From: Salibaculum griseiflavum | GTDB taxonomy: Bacteria > Pseudomonadota > Alphaproteobacteria > Rhodobacterales > Rhodobacteraceae | Direction: 5' to 3' | Assembly (NCBI RefSeq): GCF_003129565.1 | Contig: NZ_QETF01000003.1 | Coordinates: 202,360 to 266,359, forward strand | DNA length: 64,000 bases | In this document: piece by piece, positions 52,349 to 61,071 of the stretch | Position numbering within the stretch: position 1 is the first letter of the stretch | How the letters are laid out: each line of letters opens with the position of its first letter | Notes under the pieces: model-generated | What the model was told of the DNA's origin: nothing | The model's input: only the letters and a program-made list of their open reading frames with translations | Databases searched by the model: none | Position numbers and translations under genes: made by a program

Positions 52349-52660
52349 TCAGTGCGTCCAGGCACCGCGGCGGTTGGTGGCGAAGTTTTCACCATAGCCC
52401 ATGGGCCGGATATTGGCGGAGCGCTTCTTGGGCTCCCGCACGATAGCGTCGATCCCGTGGGCCTCGGCATAGGCGATGGCCTCGTCCTTGGTGTCGAAGC
52501 GCAGACGCACCTGGCTTTGGGTGTCGCTGCTGCTGGTCCAGCCCATCAGCGGATCGACCTCACGTTGCGAGGCAGGCGCATATTCCAGCACCCAATGCTT
52601 GGTCTTGGCAGTGCCGGACTGCATTGCGTTGCGGGCGGGCTGATAGATTCGTGCGCGCAT
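52349..52660 (-). CDS. ETC complex I NDUFS4-like accessory protein
   Basis: A 103-residue protein with the NDUFS4/AQDQ family pattern: [20 protein letters not shown] near the start, then [20 protein letters not shown] with KxEAIAYAE. The C-terminus [17 protein letters not shown] is typical. In alphaproteobacteria this small subunit belongs to NADH:quinone oxidoreductase. A strong ribosome site (aaggaggtc) precedes the ATG. It is directly followed by the MFS gene. Confidence 0.93.
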   Translation of the reverse strand: MRARIYQPARNAMQSGTAKTKHWVLEYAPASQREVDPLMGWTSSSDTQSQVRLRFDTKDEAIAYAEAHGIDAIVREPKKRSANIRPMGYGENFATNRRGAWTH

Positions 52661-52731
52661 CTGGACCTCCTTGGGAACGCCGTCTGTATCGGATATCGCG
52701 CGGCCCGAGGCAAGCCCCGACGCGTGCCCGA

Positions 52732-53688
52732 TCAGGTCTCCAGCGGGTGAAAGCAGGCCACGTAAGAGCCTTCTGGCGTGCGTTTCAGTGGCGGGACCTC
52801 TTCGCACTGCCCGCTGGCCCGCGGGCAGCGGGCGCGAAAGGCACAGCCCTTGGGCGGATTCATCGGATCGGGCAGCTCGGTTTCCCGGCCCTCGGGGGCC
52901 GACAGTTTGCGCCCGACGACCGGGGCGCTCTCAGCCAGAAGCTTGGTGTAGGGATGGCGCGGGCGGGCAAAGACGTCTTCCGCGCGGCCCACCTCGACCA
53001 CGGCCCCGAAATAGAGCACGGCGACACGGTCGCTCACGGCCTCGACCACGGCAAGGTCATGACTGATGAACAGGTAGGTCAAGTCGAACTCGGATTTCAG
53101 ATCGCGCAGAAGGTTCAGCACCTGCGCCTGAACCGAGACATCCAGCGCCGACACGGGTTCATCGAGGATCAGGATACGCGCATCTGCGGCCAGCGCGCGG
53201 GCAATGCCGATCCGTTGGGCCTGCCCGCCGGAGAATTCGTGCGGGTATCGGTCGAGGAACTCCTCGCGCAGGTTCACAGAGGCGAAGATTTCCGAAATAC
53301 GCCTGGCCCGCGCCTCGCGGTCCATCCCGTGAAGGTGGCGCAGCGGCGCTTCCATGATCTGGCGAATGGTCTTGCGGGGGTTCAGACTGCTGATCGGGTC
53401 CTGAAAGACATACTGGATGCGCTTTCCGAATTCCGCCGGATCGGCGGTGTTCAGTGGTTCGCCCTCGATCTCGATCGTTCCGCCGCTGGGTTCCAGCAAG
53501 CCTACCAGCATTCGGGCCAGCGTGGACTTGCCACAGCCGGATTCACCGACGATGCCCAGCGTTTCGCCTTTCTCGACGCTCAACGTAACCGGCTGAACGG
53601 CCCGGACCAGCGCCTTGGGCGGACGCAGCAGGCGCTTGCCCACTTCGAAAGTCTTGGCAAGGTCGGTCAGTTTCAACGCGAGGGTCAT
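52732..53688 (-). CDS. Dipeptide-type ABC transporter ATP-binding protein (DppF-like)
   Basis: A 318-residue OppF/DppF-type ATPase. Walker A is [10 protein letters not shown], the signature is [16 protein letters not shown], Walker B is [12 protein letters not shown] and the switch His is in [12 protein letters not shown]. The C-terminal oligopeptide-transporter extension has Cys residues ([20 protein letters not shown]) that usually bind an iron-sulfur cluster. It starts in a four-base overlap after the fused permease-ATPase. Confidence 0.93.
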   Translation of the reverse strand: MTLALKLTDLAKTFEVGKRLLRPPKALVRAVQPVTLSVEKGETLGIVGESGCGKSTLARMLVGLLEPSGGTIEIEGEPLNTADPAEFGKRIQYVFQDPISSLNPRKTIRQIMEAPLRHLHGMDREARARRISEIFASVNLREEFLDRYPHEFSGGQAQRIGIARALAADARILILDEPVSALDVSVQAQVLNLLRDLKSEFDLTYLFISHDLAVVEAVSDRVAVLYFGAVVEVGRAEDVFARPRHPYTKLLAESAPVVGRKLSAPEGRETELPDPMNPPKGCAFRARCPRASGQCEEVPPLKRTPEGSYVACFHPLET

Positions 53689-55568
53689 TGGGCGGCCTCC
53701 GTCACCGGTTCAGGGGCAATGCAACGCACCGTCCGGGACGGGCCGTTATCAACCAGTTCGATCTCGCCCCGGCGGCAGGCCTCTTGGGCCTTGTGGCAAC
53801 GGTCGGCAAAGGCACAGCCCTCGGGCAGTCGATCGACAACTGGCGGCAGGCCGGGGATTGCAGCCAGTTCGCGTCGCCCGCCGCCCAGTTCCGGCACGCA
53901 AGCCATCAGCCGCGAAGTATAGGGATGTGACGGGGCGTTCAGGATCGCATCCGTCGGGCCCTCTTCGACGATCCGGCCCGCATACATCACGGCGACCCGG
54001 TCACAAAGCTGCGCGACAACACCGAAATCATGGGTAATGAAGACAATCGCCAGCCCCCGTTCGCGCCGCAGGTCATCCAGCAGCGACAGGATCTGCGCCT
54101 GTACGGTCACGTCCAGCGCCGTGGTCGGTTCGTCAGCAATGATCACGTCGGGATCATTGGCCAGCGCCATGGCGATGCCGACCCGCTGACGCATCCCGCC
54201 GGACATTTCGTGCGGATAGCTGTCGATGCGTTTTTCGGCATTCGGAATACGCACCGACTTCAACAGGTCGATCGCATGGGCGCGGGCCTCGGATTTCGGT
54301 GTCGCATGATGGGATTGGACGGCCTCGATCAACTGATCGCCCACGGTATAGAGCGGGTGCAGCGTCGCCAGCGGATCCTGGAAGATATATGCAACGCGAT
54401 CCCCGCGCATCTTGCGCAGATGGGCATAGGGGGCGCCAACCAGGTCCTGCCCCTCGAAATGCACCGCACCGCCGGTGATGACACCGGGCGGCGAAGCGAC
54501 CAGGCCCATGACCGACAGTGCGGTCACGGATTTGCCCGAGCCGCTTTCGCCGATCAGGCCAAGGCATTCGCCGGGACGGACCGAAAGGGTGACACCCCCT
54601 ACGGCCTTGTAGACGCGATCCTTGACGTGGAACTCTGTTTTCAGCCCGTCGATGGACAGCAGCGCGCCGCCCTCTTTCGGCTGCGGCACCGGGCCTTTCC
54701 GGTCCACCAGAGTCGTCGGCATGGGTCGGTTCAGCGCCCCGGATTTCAGGCGCGGATCCAACGCATCGCGCACCCCGTCGCCCAGCAGGTTTATCGCCAT
54801 GACGATGATCAGGATCATCGTGCCGGGCACCACAGAGGTATGCGGGTTGGTGATCAGGGCCGACCGCGCTTCGCCCAGCATGGAGCCGAGATCTGCCACG
54901 GGCGGCTGACTGCCCAGCCCGAGGAAGCTGAGACCGGCGGTTTCAAGGATCATCCAGCCAACGGTCGTGGACATTGCAATGACGATGACGGGAATGACGT
55001 TGGGCAAAACCTCTGTCACGATGATGCGCAGATCGCTCATCCCTGACAGCCGCGCCGCATCCACGAATTCCTTGTGGACGATCCCCACGGTCACGCCGCG
55101 GATATTCCGGGCAAAGAACGGAATGTTGACGGCCGCAACGGCGATCAGCGCATTCAGCAGGCCGGGGCCCAGCGCCGCCACGATGGCAAGCGCCAGCAGG
55201 ATATAGGGAAAGGCCATCAGCATGTCGACGCCGCGCATGATGATGTTGTCGGTCCGCCCACCGTAGAACCCGGCCACGATCCCGATGGCCGCGCCCAGCG
55301 TCGCCGCGATCACCGCGGCGGCGAACCCTACGGCAAGGCTCAGCCGGGTGCCGTGCAGAAGCCGGCTGAGCAGGTCACGGCCAAGATGGTCCGTCCCCAG
55401 CGCCGCACCTTCTGTAAAGGGCCGCTGAAACCGGTCGGCGGTGTTGGTGACGTTCGGATCGGCCAGCGGCAGCAGGGGTGTGATCAACGCCAGGACCACG
55501 ACGCAGACCATCACGATCAGCCCCGCCAGCGCCAGGCGGTTGCGGGCAAGAAGACGCAGGAAACTCAT
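53685..55568 (-). CDS. Fused dipeptide-type ABC permease (DppC) and ATP-binding protein (DppD)
   Basis: This 627-residue protein joins a DppC permease (about 1-290) with a DppD ATPase (about 305-627). The permease has six helices and EAA loop AARLSGMSDLRIIVTEVLPN. The ATPase has Walker A GESGSGKSVTAL, signature MSGGMRQRVGIAMALA, Walker B VIIADEPTTALD and a Cys-containing tail LPEGCAFADRCHKAQEACRR. The linker is about 20 residues (PMPTTLVDRKGPVPQPKEGG). Both halves look intact. Such fusions occur in some bacterial peptide/nickel transporters. Overlaps by four bases on both sides. Confidence 0.92.
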   Translation of the reverse strand: MSFLRLLARNRLALAGLIVMVCVVVLALITPLLPLADPNVTNTADRFQRPFTEGAALGTDHLGRDLLSRLLHGTRLSLAVGFAAAVIAATLGAAIGIVAGFYGGRTDNIIMRGVDMLMAFPYILLALAIVAALGPGLLNALIAVAAVNIPFFARNIRGVTVGIVHKEFVDAARLSGMSDLRIIVTEVLPNVIPVIVIAMSTTVGWMILETAGLSFLGLGSQPPVADLGSMLGEARSALITNPHTSVVPGTMILIIVMAINLLGDGVRDALDPRLKSGALNRPMPTTLVDRKGPVPQPKEGGALLSIDGLKTEFHVKDRVYKAVGGVTLSVRPGECLGLIGESGSGKSVTALSVMGLVASPPGVITGGAVHFEGQDLVGAPYAHLRKMRGDRVAYIFQDPLATLHPLYTVGDQLIEAVQSHHATPKSEARAHAIDLLKSVRIPNAEKRIDSYPHEMSGGMRQRVGIAMALANDPDVIIADEPTTALDVTVQAQILSLLDDLRRERGLAIVFITHDFGVVAQLCDRVAVMYAGRIVEEGPTDAILNAPSHPYTSRLMACVPELGGGRRELAAIPGLPPVVDRLPEGCAFADRCHKAQEACRRGEIELVDNGPSRTVRCIAPEPVTEAAQ

Positions 55569-56512
55569 GTCTTGATCCTCGGGTCCAGCAGGCTTTGCGC
55601 CACGTCCACAGCGATGTTGAACATCACGTAGCAGGCCGCGACGAAGACCACACCGCCCTGAACAAGCAGGATGTCACGGGTCAGGATCGCATCGACCAGC
55701 ATTCGCCCGACACCGGGCCATTGAAAGACGATCTCGATATAGACGGCGCCGGACAGGACGAACCCGGCCTGGATCCCGAGGACCGGAATGATGCTGACCA
55801 TGGCCGCACGCAGGGCATGGCGCCAGATCACGCCGCGTTCGCGCACGCCCTTGGCCCGGGCGGTCCGGATGAAATCCTGCCGCAGCACTTCCAGCATGGC
55901 CGAGCGAGAAAGCCGCGCGATCACGCCCGTGGCCACGGTGGCCAATGCCAGCGCAGGCAGGGTCAGGTGGCTGACCAGCGCCGCGAAATCGCGGGCGCCA
56001 TAGATCGGCCACATGCCCGACACCGGAAACCATTTCAGGTTCACCGCGAAGATCAGGATCATCATCATGCCAAGGAAGAAGGACGGGATGGAAATGCCCA
56101 GCAGCACGACGAAGGTTATCAGCTTGTCAGCCAGCCCGTATTGACGCGCGGCCGAAACCACGCCCGCCGCCACGCCAAGCAAGGAACAAATCACGAAAGA
56201 GGTTCCGGCAAGGATCAGCGTGCCGTTGAACCGCTCCAGCACCTCGTCGATCACCGGACGGTTGAGCGAGAAGGAGCGCCCGAAATCCCCCTGCAACATG
56301 TTGCCCAACCAGATGAAATACCGTTGAACCAGAGGTTTATCGAGGCCGAGGTCGCGGTTCAGCTTCTCGACATTCTCCGGGGTGGCATAGGACCCGAGGA
56401 TCGCCGTGGCCGGATCTCCCGGGATCATGGCCATGATCAGGAACACGATGATCGAAATGCCCAGAAGGACGGGAATGGCCGACACCAACCGTTTCAGGAT
56501 ATATCCGGCCAT
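55565..56512 (-). CDS. Dipeptide-type ABC transporter permease (DppB-like)
   Basis: A 315-residue permease with six helices. The opening YILKRLVSAIPVLLGISIIVF and the motif PGDPATAILG are typical of DppB. The EAA loop is TARAKGVRERGVIWRHALRA. It overlaps the fused gene by four bases and follows the binding-protein gene by 65 bases. Confidence 0.93.
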   Translation of the reverse strand: MAGYILKRLVSAIPVLLGISIIVFLIMAMIPGDPATAILGSYATPENVEKLNRDLGLDKPLVQRYFIWLGNMLQGDFGRSFSLNRPVIDEVLERFNGTLILAGTSFVICSLLGVAAGVVSAARQYGLADKLITFVVLLGISIPSFFLGMMMILIFAVNLKWFPVSGMWPIYGARDFAALVSHLTLPALALATVATGVIARLSRSAMLEVLRQDFIRTARAKGVRERGVIWRHALRAAMVSIIPVLGIQAGFVLSGAVYIEIVFQWPGVGRMLVDAILTRDILLVQGGVVFVAACYVMFNIAVDVAQSLLDPRIKT

Positions 56513-56577
56513 TCACGCCTCCGGGAGGATAGGGTCAGGACGCGGCCCGCCGCTTGCAGGCCGCGCCCGGCTTCAAA

Positions 56578-58152
56578 TCAGTCCTTGGTCACGTCATCCA
56601 GCAACAGGAAGAACGAGGGCTGCAAGGAGAACCCGTCGACCCGGTCATTGGTGACCGCGTTCTGCTTCCAGTTGGCGACAAAGACCCAAGGCGCATCTTC
56701 TTGCACGATGGTCTGCATCTCGCGGTAAAGCCGCGCGCGCTCGGCCTGATCGGTTTCGACGCGGGCCGCCTCCAGCAGCTCATCGACCTCGGGGTTCGAA
56801 TAATAGCCCGAGTTGAAGCCACCCTGGTCCGGCCAGGCTTCGGTGCGCAGGGCAAGGAAGGGCAGCGTGTCGGGGTCGTTGGTCATCCATGCCATCTCGG
56901 CCATGTCGGCCTTGCCTTCCAGGCCCGGGTTCACCTCGCCAAGGAAAGTGTTCCACTCATAGGTTTCGATGGTCACGTCAAAGCCAACGGCCTCGAGATC
57001 GGCCTGAATGGCCGTGCCCATGGCGACCGGGTCCAGCATCCCCGACCCGCCTTCGGTCACGTAGAAGGTCAATTCGGCCCCTTCGGCCCCAGCCTCGGCC
57101 AGCAACTCGCGGGCACGGTCGGGGTCATAGGGATAGGGCTCCAGCTCGTCGTTATAGGCCCAGGCGAAGGCCGGCGGGGTCGGGCCCGCGGCGACTTCGG
57201 CGGTGCCTTCAAGCACATCGTTGACGATCGCCTCCTTGTTGACCGCATAGTTGGCGGCCTGGCGCACGCGCACATCGGCAAAGGGGCCTTCCTTGGCGTT
57301 CAGGATCAGGAACCAGACATGCGGTCCGGCCTGTTCGTGAACGGTAAATCCGTCACCCTGGAATTCCGACAGCGCAACGGGCGGCACTTCGACCATCAGG
57401 TCAATGCCCCCGGCCAGCATCTCGGCGGTGCGGGTGTTGGCATCGGTGATCGGACGGAACACCACGGCCTCCAGCCCCGGCGCGCCCTCCCAGTGATCGG
57501 GGTTCGCCTCGACCACGACGGCCTCGTTGCTGCGCCATTCGACGAATTTGAACGGCCCGGTCCCGGCCGGGTTGCGGCCCACATCGGCGCCATGTGTCTC
57601 AACCGAGGTCGGTGATACGAGCAGCCCGGTCGGATAGGCCAGGTTGGACAGGAACGGCGCATAGGGCGCGTTCAGGGTGAATTCCACGGTCGTGTCGTCC
57701 AGCGCCTCGACGCTTTCCACGGCCGAGAAGAAGAAGGCCAGCGGGAACGGGCCGGTATCGTGATAGGGGTGATCCTCGTTCAGCATCCGCTCGAAGTTGA
57801 AGACCACGGCCTCGGCATTGAAGGGCGAGCCGTCGTGGAAGGTGACACCCTCACGCAGGTTGAAGGTGTAGACGGTGCCCTCCTCGTTGATGGTCCAGTC
57901 CGTTGCCAGCGCCGGCTCGACTTCCAGCGTGCCGTCCTTGTAGCGGACGAGCCCGTCGAAAACGTTCATCAGGATGCGGAAATCATTCACGGCGGTCACC
58001 GCCGCCGGATCCAGTGCCTTGGGTTCGGCGATCTGGCCGACGATCAGAACATCCTCGGGGGTCTGGGCCGTGGCCGGAACCGCGCCAAGGCTGAGCGCCA
58101 AGGCCGCCGTGGACGCCATCAGGGTCCGCCGTGTCAGGTCAGTCAGTTTCAT
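56578..58152 (-). CDS. Dipeptide-type ABC transporter substrate-binding protein
   Basis: A 524-residue SBP_bac_5-type protein with a signal peptide ending VPATAQ; the RRTLMAS segment before the hydrophobic core could be Tat-like. Hallmarks are LDPAAVTAVNDFRILMNVFDG, LREGVTFHDGSPFNAEAVVFNFER and NPAGTGPFKFVEW. It should bind a peptide or a related amide compound; the neighbouring amidohydrolase hints at an N-acylated or carbamoylated substrate (inference). The ATG is 26 bases from the first palindrome at 58178. Confidence 0.93.
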   Translation of the reverse strand: MKLTDLTRRTLMASTAALALSLGAVPATAQTPEDVLIVGQIAEPKALDPAAVTAVNDFRILMNVFDGLVRYKDGTLEVEPALATDWTINEEGTVYTFNLREGVTFHDGSPFNAEAVVFNFERMLNEDHPYHDTGPFPLAFFFSAVESVEALDDTTVEFTLNAPYAPFLSNLAYPTGLLVSPTSVETHGADVGRNPAGTGPFKFVEWRSNEAVVVEANPDHWEGAPGLEAVVFRPITDANTRTAEMLAGGIDLMVEVPPVALSEFQGDGFTVHEQAGPHVWFLILNAKEGPFADVRVRQAANYAVNKEAIVNDVLEGTAEVAAGPTPPAFAWAYNDELEPYPYDPDRARELLAEAGAEGAELTFYVTEGGSGMLDPVAMGTAIQADLEAVGFDVTIETYEWNTFLGEVNPGLEGKADMAEMAWMTNDPDTLPFLALRTEAWPDQGGFNSGYYSNPEVDELLEAARVETDQAERARLYREMQTIVQEDAPWVFVANWKQNAVTNDRVDGFSLQPSFFLLLDDVTKD

Positions 58153-58177
58153 GGGAGCCTCTCTGTTGCGGGTTAAA

Positions 58178-58190
58178 TTATCATGATTAA
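58178..58190. promoter_or_regulatory. Predicted GntR operator, site 1
   Basis: TTATCATGATTAA contains the ATCATGAT core, lying 25 bases before the binding-protein ATG in the divergent promoter region shared with the DUF1028 gene. It matches TTATCATGATAA, the palindrome found beside the gntR gene. Confidence 0.6.
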
Positions 58191-58205
58191 TTGCATTGAG
58201 ACAAA

Positions 58206-58217
58206 TTCTCATGATAA
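58206..58217. promoter_or_regulatory. Predicted GntR operator, site 2
   Basis: TTCTCATGATAA differs from the TTATCATGATAA palindrome at one position. It is about 28 bases from site 1, centre to centre, and 30 bases before the DUF1028 start. Confidence 0.55.
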
Positions 58218-58247
58218 ATTCAAGAAGATTGTTACAAAGGCCCCGGC

Positions 58248-58910
58248 ATGACTTTTTCGATTCTCTCCTTTGACGAAGAAACAGGCACTTATGCGGGCGC
58301 AGCCGCCACCGGCAGCCTTTGCGTCGGGGGCTGGGTCCTGCGCGGCTGCATCGAATCGGGTCTTGTTGCCTCGCAAGGCACTGCGCCGAGCACATTCTGG
58401 CGCGACGAGGCGCTGCGCCGGATGCATGCAGGCGGGGCCGCTGACCGCGTCGTGGCCGACCTGACCGGGGCTGATTCCGGCAAAGGCCACCGCCAGTTGA
58501 TCGCGCTGGACCGCCAGGGCGGCACCGGTGGACATACCGGTGCCGACAGCATTCACCATGCTGCGCATGATTGCCGAGCGGGACTGGCCGTGGCGGGCAA
58601 CATGCTGACAGGCCCGGAGGTTCTGGAGGCCATGATCCGCGCCTTTGAACTGCCTGCAGAAAATGCCGCCGACCGGGTGCTGAACGTGCTCGAAGCCGCC
58701 GAAACCGCCGGGGGCGATACGCGGGGTCTGCAATCGGCGGCATTGCTGGTACTGCACCCCGATCACCCTCCCCTCGACCTTCGCGTGGATTTCGACCCTG
58801 CACCGCTACGCAGCCTGCGCACCCTGTGCGAGCGGGCACATACGTCACCCTATCATGACTGGCTGGCCGAGGTGCCGGTATTGTCAGACAGGTTCCGGGC
58901 GCCGAAATAG
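58248..58910 (+). CDS. DUF1028 family protein (Ntn-hydrolase-like)
   Basis: A 220-residue protein of the DUF1028 family, thought to have an Ntn-hydrolase-like fold. Signatures include TGTYAGAAATGSLCVGGWVL, GLVASQGTAPSTFW and LAVAGNMLTGPEVLEAM. The Cys and several Ser residues could serve as nucleophile, but the active residue is not proven. It is often found near peptide ABC transporters, as here. It is divergent from the binding-protein gene and convergent to gntR, with seven bases between stops. Confidence 0.85.
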   Translation: MTFSILSFDEETGTYAGAAATGSLCVGGWVLRGCIESGLVASQGTAPSTFWRDEALRRMHAGGAADRVVADLTGADSGKGHRQLIALDRQGGTGGHTGADSIHHAAHDCRAGLAVAGNMLTGPEVLEAMIRAFELPAENAADRVLNVLEAAETAGGDTRGLQSAALLVLHPDHPPLDLRVDFDPAPLRSLRTLCERAHTSPYHDWLAEVPVLSDRFRAPK

Positions 58911-58917
58911 CGCCGCG

Positions 58918-59679
58918 CTATTCGGCCATGAACTGCCGCCGGATCTGTGCCTCTTGCGCAACCATCATTTCCTCGGCCCCCGCCATGTGCGAGGCCATGA
59001 TCGCCCGCGCCTTGTCGGCGTCACCCTCGCGCAGCGCCGCCACGAGGTCGATTTGGTGCCGGCGGCCGCGCTCCCACAGCGCATGGTTGGGTGGCTCGTA
59101 AAGTCGGCGATAGACGGTCATCTCGCGCAGAATCCGGGCCATGAAGCCGATGACAAAGCCCAGCAACCTGTTATCCGCGAACTCCGATAGCCGAGAATGG
59201 AAGGCCAGCGAGGACACGTGCTGCTCCTTTTCCTCCTCAGCGGTTCGCGCCGGTTCCGGGTGCCGTTCGGCCAACGCCTGCAATTCATCCAATTGCGTTG
59301 GCGTCAGTGTCCCGGCGAGGTCGGCGGCCAGTTCGGGCTCAAGCAATTTACGCATCTGGTAAATGTCGGCCAGCGACAGTTCTTGAAAGTAAAAGTAATT
59401 CGCCAGAAGCGACCGTGCCCGGTGGGCCGAAACCTCGCCCACGAAACTGCCGCCGCCGGGGCCGGTGCGGGTGACGATCAACCCCTGCGCTTCGAGAATG
59501 CGCATCGCCTCGCGCACGGTGCCCTTCGAGACCCCGAAGGTCTGGATCATCGCCGCCTCATTGGGCAGCTTGGCGCCCTTTTTCAGGTCACGCTCGACCA
59601 CCCATTGCTTGATCTCTTCCGCCACACGAACCGGGCGCGATCGCCGCGGGCGGTCGGACTGCTTGTTGCTGCCGTCCAT
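58918..59679 (-). CDS. GntR/FadR-family (FCD) transcriptional repressor
   Basis: A 253-residue regulator. The winged helix near the N-terminus has GAKLPNEAAMIQTFGVSKGT, followed by VREAMRILEAQGLIV and GGGSFV. The C-terminal FCD helical domain (about 95-240) holds potential metal His residues in AFHSRLSEFADN and HQIDLVAALREG. The start is the ATG of MDGSNKQSDRPRR; the longer frame upstream spans the operators. Four palindromes matching one sequence flank this gene and the transporter, so it most likely represses itself, the amidohydrolase, the transporter and the DUF1028 gene until a pathway compound binds. Confidence 0.9.
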   Translation of the reverse strand: MDGSNKQSDRPRRSRPVRVAEEIKQWVVERDLKKGAKLPNEAAMIQTFGVSKGTVREAMRILEAQGLIVTRTGPGGGSFVGEVSAHRARSLLANYFYFQELSLADIYQMRKLLEPELAADLAGTLTPTQLDELQALAERHPEPARTAEEEKEQHVSSLAFHSRLSEFADNRLLGFVIGFMARILREMTVYRRLYEPPNHALWERGRRHQIDLVAALREGDADKARAIMASHMAGAEEMMVAQEAQIRRQFMAE

Positions 59680-59693
59680 CAGGACCTCGATAC

Positions 59694-59709
59694 TTTTATC
59701 ATGATAAAA
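59694..59709. promoter_or_regulatory. Predicted GntR operator, site 3
   Basis: TTTTATCATGATAAAA is a perfect 16-base palindrome 15 bases before the gntR start. It is the best match to the module's shared motif. Confidence 0.7.
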
Positions 59710-59746
59710 CCATAGACAAGCTGGGCCTTCATGTGTAGCCGATAAT

Positions 59747-59758
59747 TTATCATGATAA
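59747..59758. promoter_or_regulatory. Predicted GntR operator, site 4
   Basis: A perfect TTATCATGATAA palindrome ends 12 bases before the amidohydrolase start, close to its ribosome site. It is 51 bases from site 3, centre to centre. Confidence 0.65.
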
Positions 59759-59770
59759 TTGGAGAATGGC

Positions 59771-60988
59771 ATGGACTGGGGGCTTGAGGCCGAGCGCAGG
59801 TTGACCGAAATCGCCGCATGCAGCGAACCGACCGAGGGCGTGACCCGCCTGCCCTTCACGCCGGACCATGCGGCCGCGAATGCGGTGATCGGCGATTGGA
59901 TGGACCAGGCCGGACTGGCAGTTCACCTCGATGCCGCCGGCACCCTGGTCGGGCGCAAAGCCGGCCCGGCGGGCACCCCCAGCCTGCTGATGGGCTCTCA
60001 CCAGGACTCGGTGCGCAATGGCGGGCGCTATGACGGGATCATGGGGGTCGTCCTGCCCTGTCTTGCACTTCAGAAACTGGCATACGAGGGCGTGGACCTG
60101 CCCTATTCGGTTGAAGTGCTGGCCTTTGCCGATGAAGAGGGCGTGCGTTTTCCGACCGCGCTTGTCGGCTCTCGCGCCCTGGCCGGCACAGTGAATCCGG
60201 CCGTGTTTGATATGACCGACCGCGATGGCATCCGGATGGGCGATGCGCTGGACGCATTCGGCGGGGATGCCGCGGGCGTTGCCCGGATCGTCCGCGATCC
60301 GGCCCGCATCCTTGGCTTCCTCGAAACACATATCGAGCAAGGCCCGGTTCTGGAACGTGAAGACCTGCCGGTCGGGATCGTCACCGGCATTTGCGGGATC
60401 GAACGCAACGCCGTGCGGTTCACAGGAGAAACCGGCCACGCGGGCACCGTCCCGATGCAGGGGCGCAAGGATGCGCTGGTCGCCGCTGGACGGTTTATCA
60501 GCGCCATACATGATGCCGCCGGTCAAACAGCCGAATTGCGCGCGACCGTCGGCAGTATGGCCCTGCATCCCGACGCGGTGAATGCGATCCCGGACCGGGT
60601 CGACCTGACATTGGAAATCCGCGCACCCGAGGATGCCGCCCGGGCGGCTTTTGCCGCCCGGGCGCGGGCCGAGGGCGAAAGAATCGCCTCAGATGCGGGG
60701 CTCGGGTTCGCGATGGACCGGACATATGAACAAGACGCCGTGCCGTGCAGTCCGATGCTCCGGGAAGCCCTTGCCGAGGCGGCGCGATCCCATACCGGAA
60801 ACGCGCTCCTGCTGCCGTCGGGAGCCACGCATGACGCCTCGGCGCTGTCAGATCTTTGCCCGGTGGGCATGCTCTTCGTGCGTTGCCGGGACGGCAAGAG
60901 CCACTCGCCCGCCGAATTCGCCAGCGCCGCCGATATGGGCGTTGCGATCGAGGTTCTGGCCGATTGTCTGCGCGGCCTCGTTCCCTGA
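59771..60988 (+). CDS. M20-type amidohydrolase (N-carbamoyl-L-amino acid hydrolase/allantoate amidohydrolase-like)
   Basis: A 405-residue binuclear zinc hydrolase. Metal ligands appear in MGSHQDSVRNGGRYDG, AFADEEGVRF, LGFLETHIEQGPVLE and GKSHSPAEF. TGETGHAGTVPM is the family signature; the ETHIEQGPVLE motif points to the allantoate/hydantoinase-carbamoylase branch rather than peptidases. The start is the ATG following GGAGA at 59771; a TTG 12 bases earlier lies inside the operator. It is likely induced together with the transporter and may hydrolyse its cargo. Confidence 0.9.
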   Translation: MDWGLEAERRLTEIAACSEPTEGVTRLPFTPDHAAANAVIGDWMDQAGLAVHLDAAGTLVGRKAGPAGTPSLLMGSHQDSVRNGGRYDGIMGVVLPCLALQKLAYEGVDLPYSVEVLAFADEEGVRFPTALVGSRALAGTVNPAVFDMTDRDGIRMGDALDAFGGDAAGVARIVRDPARILGFLETHIEQGPVLEREDLPVGIVTGICGIERNAVRFTGETGHAGTVPMQGRKDALVAAGRFISAIHDAAGQTAELRATVGSMALHPDAVNAIPDRVDLTLEIRAPEDAARAAFAARARAEGERIASDAGLGFAMDRTYEQDAVPCSPMLREALAEAARSHTGNALLLPSGATHDASALSDLCPVGMLFVRCRDGKSHSPAEFASAADMGVAIEVLADCLRGLVP

Positions 60989-61071
60989 CAGGTCTCTGAG
61001 CCCGAGCTGTCAGCAGAGCCCCTTGCACCCCGCCCGGACCGTGCCACATTGGGCCCAAGGAGTGCCGCCCC

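Noticed and set aside
58153..58848. Long N-terminal extension of the ABC binding protein
   Set aside because: It is antisense to the DUF1028 gene and would destroy the signal peptide at 58152.
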